Assembly (NCBI RefSeq): GCF_946221145.1
Contig: NZ_CAMIOH010000145.1
Span: 1 to 8,090, forward strand
Source: an uncultured Paracoccus sp.
GTDB lineage: Bacteria; Pseudomonadota; Alphaproteobacteria; Rhodobacterales; Rhodobacteraceae
Direction of reading: 5' to 3'
DNA length: 8,090 bases
Shown: piece by piece, positions 5,648-8,090 of the stretch
How positions within the stretch are numbered: position 1 is the stretch's first letter
How the letters are laid out: every line of letters starts with the position of its first letter
Position numbers and translations under genes: made by a program
The notes under the pieces: generated by a model
Told to the model about the DNA's origin: nothing
The model's input: only the letters and a program-made list of their open reading frames with translations
The model's database searches: none

Positions 5648-6016
5648 CTAGTCGGCCTGTTCTTCCCGGTGAAGCGACTTGATGACCCCGCGGAAGTGGG
5701 AATAGGTCGCGTCCTTCGCCCGCATCAGGCCCAGGTGCTTGTTGATGAGTTCGGCCAGTTCGTCCCAGGTGATCGACCCGGCGAGCGGCACGATGCCCTG
5801 GGCGAAGCTGGCGGCGGTCACGAAGGTCAGGTCGAAACCCTTACCTTCGTATTCCGCCGAGACCGCGTCCATGTCCTCGCCGGTCCGGCCATTAGGGCCG
5901 TAGACGAAGATCAGCGACGTTTGGTTGTTCTCGGCAACCCTCCCGGCAGCATGGTCTATGTCTGCCCTGCCGAACGGCTTGTCCTTAGCCGCCTTCGACC
6001 TGGCGACCGAAGAGGG
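5648..6016 (-). pseudogene. Unrecognised minus-strand coding remnant, probably 5'-truncated
   Basis: The frame is open from after a TGA at 6017-6019 to TAG at 5648-5650, but the first ATG is only at 5872, giving 74 residues. The 48 codons upstream of that ATG read like genuine protein (for example GRADIDHAAGRVAEN and SLIFVYGPNG) and have no ATG, GTG or TTG. Upstream of the TGA the same frame continues with protein-like sequence (DPFDRLSAAHLGTQFRQL). The likely reading is the C-terminal part of a larger gene broken by an in-frame stop or deletion. The ATG at 5872 has GAGG only two bases before it, too close for a good ribosome site. The product shows alternating strands and helices, SITWDELAELINKHL, and a basic/acidic tail HREEQAD. 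I cannot name the family. A working 74-residue protein remains possible. Confidence 0.5.
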
Positions 6017-6227
6017 TCAACGGGCAGCGTTCAACTGGCGGAACTGCGTCCCGAGGTGGGCGGCTGATAACCTGTCGAAGGGGTCTTTCCACGACGGACG
6101 CCGGTGGTCCCATGGTGACCATCGCAAGCCCGAATGACACTTGGTCACGCGATCTGGGGACCCAAGCCCATGACCTGATTCCCGAACGTCTTGCTGGTGG
6201 TTGTCGAGGCCAAACGATGGCCTGCCG

Positions 6228-6239
6228 GAGACCGGTCTC
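6228..6239. promoter_or_regulatory. Perfect 12-bp palindrome upstream of the element's plus-strand gene
   Basis: GAGACCGGTCTC is fully self-complementary and lies 18 bp before ATG 6257. Just downstream, TAATAT (6244-6249) is a good -10 match. If used, transcription would begin at about the ATG and give a leaderless mRNA. The palindrome would then sit across the -35/-10 spacer, a typical repressor site. No convincing -35 is visible. Confidence 0.35.
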
Positions 6240-6256
6240 GGCCTAATATGCCGTGC

Positions 6257-6541
6257 ATGAGCCGCATCGACGTCCACGAGTGGGTCTGGACCCACGGATA
6301 CCTTGACCGCCCGCGAAAAGACCGCTGGGAGGCGTTCCGAGATGCCCGTGAGCAGGGCCTGTCCGTGAACCCAAACCTGCTCATGGATTTCCTGGGCCTC
6401 GATTGCGAGGCATTCGCCGAACTCTTCAGGCAGCTCCCCGCCCACGAGAGGTATGCGGCAGTCAAGGCCGAGGCGAAGCGGCTGGGTCTGTCCCTCTCCG
6501 CCCCCGCTCTTCTGGACGCCCTAAGCGGGAGGCGGTGGTGA
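6257..6541 (+). CDS. Hypothetical small helical protein of the integrative element
   Basis: I do not recognise this 94-95 residue protein. From ATG 6257 it begins MSRIDVHEWVWTHGYLD and looks all-helical: an Arg/Asp-rich stretch (RPRKDRWEAFRDAREQG), a Leu-rich segment (NPNLLMDFLGLD), CEAFAELFRQLP, then HERYAAVKAEAKRLGL and a Ser/Ala/Leu tail ending GRRW. It has no signal peptide or membrane segment. ATG 6248 is three codons upstream in frame and also possible; the frame is open to 6191. No Shine-Dalgarno precedes either start, which fits the possible leaderless promoter noted at 6244-6249. Its TGA ends 4 bp before the integrase stop, so the two genes converge. Being the only intact cargo protein next to the integrase, it could be a regulator, directionality factor or defence protein, but nothing in the sequence decides this. 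Confidence 0.6.
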   Translation: MSRIDVHEWVWTHGYLDRPRKDRWEAFRDAREQGLSVNPNLLMDFLGLDCEAFAELFRQLPAHERYAAVKAEAKRLGLSLSAPALLDALSGRRW

Positions 6542-6545
6542 CCCC

Positions 6546-7661
6546 CTAGCGCCCCCGGAAGCCGAGGAGTCTCGCCGCGATCCGGTCCTGGCATTCCCGC
6601 AGGTGGCCGGTGAGGTGCTCCCTCGTGACGTATCGGAACGACACGTGCGGGTTGCTGTGGTCCATCAGGAGGGTCACGGCCTGGAAATCGATGCCCGCCT
6701 CGAGTGCGTGGGTCCGATAGCTATGGCGCATCTGGTGCGGAGCGTAGGGAAAGCCGTCCGTCCGCCGCAGCTCTTCAATGTGGCCCGACTTTGACGCGGG
6801 CGAGGCGAAGACGAACCGCCCCATCCTTGGAAGCTCGGCAAGCGCCTGCACCACGAGGGCGGGGAGCGGCACGGTGAACGACCGGCCCGATTTCGCCCTG
6901 GGCACGAACAGCAGGTCACCATCGACGTGGGACCATTCGACCGACCGGGCGTTGCCCGACCGCAGCCCCGTGAACAGCATCAGCATCCAGCACGCACGCC
7001 GGGTGCGGTCCTCCATCGCGTCCAGCCGCTCCCACAGCAGGGGCATGTCGTCCGGCGACACCGCCCAGTCCCTTGCCTTCTCGGGGTTCATCCGCACCGC
7101 CCTAGTGACCGGGTTCGGCGGAAGGTCGAAGGTCCGGGCCACGTCGTTCAGCACCAGCTTGAGGACCCGCATCGCCGAGTTCGCGCCATAGGCCCCAACC
7201 TCCCTGGTCAGGCGCTCGTGGAGGACGCGGACCGTCTCTCTGTCCACCTTGTCGCACGGGAGCCGGGCCACCGACTTCAGGTTGTTTCGGACCTTGGCCT
7301 CATACCATTCGACCGTGGCGGGGCTGAGCTCCGGGCGGCTTGCCACGTAGCGCCGGAGGCCCTCCTCGACGCTCGGCACCGTGGTCTTGACCTGCCTGGG
7401 GTCCACGCCGCGCCGAAGCGCCAGCCGAACCCTGGTCGCCTCGTCGCGGGCGGTCTTGAGGCTGAGTTCGTCCGTCCGGCCCAGGATCACCGAGACGTAG
7501 CGCTTGGAGCCGTCGTTGATCCTCCCCACCAGCTTCCACGAGCACGAGGACTTGCCCACGACCAGCCGGAGGCCGCTGACCTCCGCGTCGTGGAGCTGTG
7601 TCCCCGCCGGGTGGTCGTCTCGGACCCGGTTGACGAGCGACTGCGTGAGCTTGGTGGGCAT
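6546..7661 (-). CDS. Tyrosine recombinase / integrase of the element (P4-like architecture)
   Basis: A 371-residue integrase that should catalyse insertion into and excision from the tRNA-Leu att site. Residues 1-90 resemble the N-terminal arm-binding domain of P4-type integrases: DAEVSGLRL, then a strand-rich part with SWKL, LGRTDELSLKTAR and GVDPR. A core-binding SAM-like domain covers about 96-190. The catalytic domain has every expected residue: Arg234 in FTGLRSGNAR, Lys257 in RAKSGR, His309 and Arg312 in HQMRH, His335 in MDHSNPH and nucleophile Tyr344 in SFRYV, nine residues after His335. ATG 7661 is supported by GAGGAG (7670-7675 on the plus strand as CTCCTC) eight bases upstream. The gene reads inward from the right end, its promoter region lying next to attR, a common arrangement. 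It appears intact. Confidence 0.95.
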   Translation of the reverse strand: MPTKLTQSLVNRVRDDHPAGTQLHDAEVSGLRLVVGKSSCSWKLVGRINDGSKRYVSVILGRTDELSLKTARDEATRVRLALRRGVDPRQVKTTVPSVEEGLRRYVASRPELSPATVEWYEAKVRNNLKSVARLPCDKVDRETVRVLHERLTREVGAYGANSAMRVLKLVLNDVARTFDLPPNPVTRAVRMNPEKARDWAVSPDDMPLLWERLDAMEDRTRRACWMLMLFTGLRSGNARSVEWSHVDGDLLFVPRAKSGRSFTVPLPALVVQALAELPRMGRFVFASPASKSGHIEELRRTDGFPYAPHQMRHSYRTHALEAGIDFQAVTLLMDHSNPHVSFRYVTREHLTGHLRECQDRIAARLLGFRGR

Positions 7662-7808
7662 GGTCTGGTCTCCTCGCTAGAGGCCCTACGCCAGGCCCTA
7701 TGCTGAGCAGGGCCGGAAGGGGCGGAACAGGAGGATTATGTCGAGAAAACAAGGGGACGCGAACCACGTTCAGGGCGCAACAGGGCCGGACAGGACGTGG
7801 ACCGAGAT
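7662..7808. promoter_or_regulatory. Integrase upstream region with short direct repeats, candidate arm sites
   Basis: This 147-bp stretch lies between the integrase start and the right att core and has no convincing gene. AGGCCCTA occurs twice, at 7681-7688 and 7693-7700, within two tandem 12-bp units that match at 10 positions. CAGGGCCGGA occurs at 7708-7717 and 7781-7790. P4-type integrases bind short arm sites flanking the core, so these are candidates; the assignment is inferred. The integrase promoter must also be here, but I cannot pick its -10 and -35. Confidence 0.45.
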
Positions 7809-7820
7809 ACTTAAACTCCC
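7809..7820 (+). repeat. Right att core (attR), 12-bp direct repeat
   Basis: ACTTAAACTCCC is identical to 5447-5458 and runs straight into the variable arm of the host tRNA-Leu 3' part. Sequence to its left (GTGGACCGAGAT and upstream) is not tRNA-like, so it marks the element's right end. Confidence 0.85.
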
Positions 7821-7863
7821 TGGAGCCTGGCTCGTGCGGGTTCAAGTCCCGCCGCCCGCACCA
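7821..7863 (+). pseudogene. 3' part of host tRNA-Leu(UAA), separated from its 5' half
   Basis: After the att core the sequence has the rest of a class II tRNA: a variable arm with stem GAGC (7823-7826) and GCTC (7830-7833) around CTG, a T arm GCGGG, TTCAAGT, CCCGC (7836-7852), the acceptor strand CGCCCGC (7853-7859), A7860 and CCA (7861-7863). CGCCCGC pairs perfectly with GCGGGCG at 5417-5423. In the joined molecule all stems form except U27-U43 (5443 and 7821), a single mismatch at the base of the anticodon stem. No 5' half lies upstream within the element, so this piece should not yield a tRNA while the element is present. Confidence 0.85.
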
Positions 7864-8025
7864 CGGCCTTCCCGAATGGCTGATCCCTTGAGGAGCGCCT
7901 CGTACCGGCACCGTTGATCAGCATCCAGCCAACTACGCAGACATGCGCTGCGATCGCATATGGTGGTGGAGTTGTTGATGAGCCCGTTCTGAAACGGGTA
8001 ACGGATCCAGCCGCACGAGGCGATC
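7864..8025. other. Spacer between tRNA-Leu remnant and tRNA-Thr, with one hairpin
   Basis: No gene is visible in these 162 bases. CCCGTT (7983-7988) pairs with AACGGG (7993-7998) around CTGA, a 6-bp hairpin without a T tract on either strand. It could end transcription of the flanking tRNA genes only weakly. Confidence 0.4.
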
Positions 8026-8090
8026 TGGTGCCGGTGAAGGGACTCGAACCCCCGACCCCATCATTACGAATGACGTGCTCTACCAGCTGA
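8026..8090 (-). tRNA. tRNA-Thr(CGU), 5' end outside window
   Basis: Read on the minus strand, the sequence enters in the D arm (TCAGCTGGTAGAGCA). It continues with anticodon stem CGTCA and TGATG around TTCGTAA, giving anticodon CGT for ACG codons. A GGGGG, TTCGAGT, CCCTT T arm follows, then acceptor strand CACCGGC, discriminator A and CCA, encoded as TGG at 8026-8028. About 11 bases of the 5' end are missing beyond 8090. The tRNA appears normal. Confidence 0.93.

Larger units (their letters stand above)
5447..7820 (-). mobile_element. Small integrative element in tRNA-Leu(UAA), carrying its own tRNA with the same anticodon
   Basis: The element is bounded by the 12-bp repeats at 5447-5458 and 7809-7820, giving a unit of 2,362 bp with one core copy. 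It encodes a complete tyrosine integrase beside the right end reading inward, a 95-residue protein, a likely decayed minus-strand frame, and a full tRNA with anticodon UAA beside the left end. It has no visible replication, conjugation or capsid gene and no recognisable excisionase, so it is a mini-island, a satellite or a shrunken remnant. Most elements that enter tRNA genes restore the target by carrying a copy of the lost part; I find no such copy at either junction. Strand is given as that of the integrase. Confidence 0.85.

Noticed and set aside
6112..6122. Short palindrome ATGGT-G-ACCAT in the element
   Set aside because: Five-base arms are expected by chance in a region this size, and it lies next to no supported gene start.
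6927..7706. Plus-strand frame opposite the integrase, and another minus-strand frame at 7300-7911
   Set aside because: Both overlap the integrase, whose catalytic residues are complete; their translations are Arg/Pro/Gly-rich shadows, and the second runs antisense across the tRNA-Leu 3' part.
7741..7808. A rebuilt tRNA-Leu 5' half before the right att core
   Set aside because: No GCGGGCG acceptor strand and no GGTAGA D loop occur at the required distance.
5447..7820. A group I intron in tRNA-Leu(UAA), as known from cyanobacteria at the anticodon loop
   Set aside because: The insert carries a tyrosine integrase and ends in a 12-bp direct repeat, as expected for site-specific recombination. 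I could not find an omega-G junction or P/Q/R/S core elements. A covariance search for group I introns would settle it.
7983..7998. Rho-independent terminator after the tRNA-Leu 3' part
   Set aside because: The hairpin is only 6 bp and no T tract follows on either strand, so I list it only as a hairpin in the spacer.
1..8090. CRISPR arrays, rRNA or riboswitch motifs
   Set aside because: I saw no regularly spaced repeats, no rRNA-like sequence and no recognisable riboswitch consensus on either strand.

Overview
The window is GC-rich chromosomal DNA that looks like an alphaproteobacterium of the Rhodobacterales, probably Paracoccus or a close relative. This rests on the gcrA C-terminus, the NudC and methionyl-tRNA synthetase sequences, the arginase, and a tRNA-Thr(CGU) of alphaproteobacterial type. 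The genus is inferred from general resemblance, not from a search.

Positions 1-5348 are core genome. In order they hold the 3' end of gcrA (+), a small secreted MliC-like lysozyme-inhibitor protein (+), NADH pyrophosphatase nudC (-), an unrecognised membrane protein with four DnaJ-type CxxC pairs (-), methionyl-tRNA synthetase metG (+) and arginase (+). The MliC-like gene and nudC converge and share a CTAG at their stop codons. The zinc-finger gene and metG diverge from a 124-151 bp intergenic region.

Positions 5417-7863 are the remarkable part. A class II host tRNA-Leu(UAA) gene is split at its anticodon arm. The 5' part is at 5417-5458 and the 3' part, ending in CCA, is at 7821-7863. A 12-bp direct repeat (ACTTAAACTCCC, 5447-5458 and 7809-7820) marks both junctions and is the likely att core. 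Between the repeats lies a 2,362-bp integrative element. It has a complete tyrosine recombinase (-, 6546-7661), an unrecognised 95-residue protein (+), a probably decayed reading frame (-), and an intact second tRNA with anticodon UAA at 5558-5634. I see no sequence at either junction that would rebuild the broken host tRNA. The simplest reading is that the element destroys the host tRNA-Leu(UAA) and supplies its own. The supplied tRNA has a Leu-like D arm, A14 and A73, but only a 5-nt variable loop. It lies on the same strand about 100 bp downstream of the point of disruption, so the host tRNA promoter could drive it. A 9-bp inverted repeat flanks it. Its anticodon stem differs from the att core, so it should not be an integrase target itself.

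Positions 7864-8090 return to the chromosome: a short spacer with one hairpin, then the 3' part of a tRNA-Thr(CGU) on the minus strand that runs off the window.
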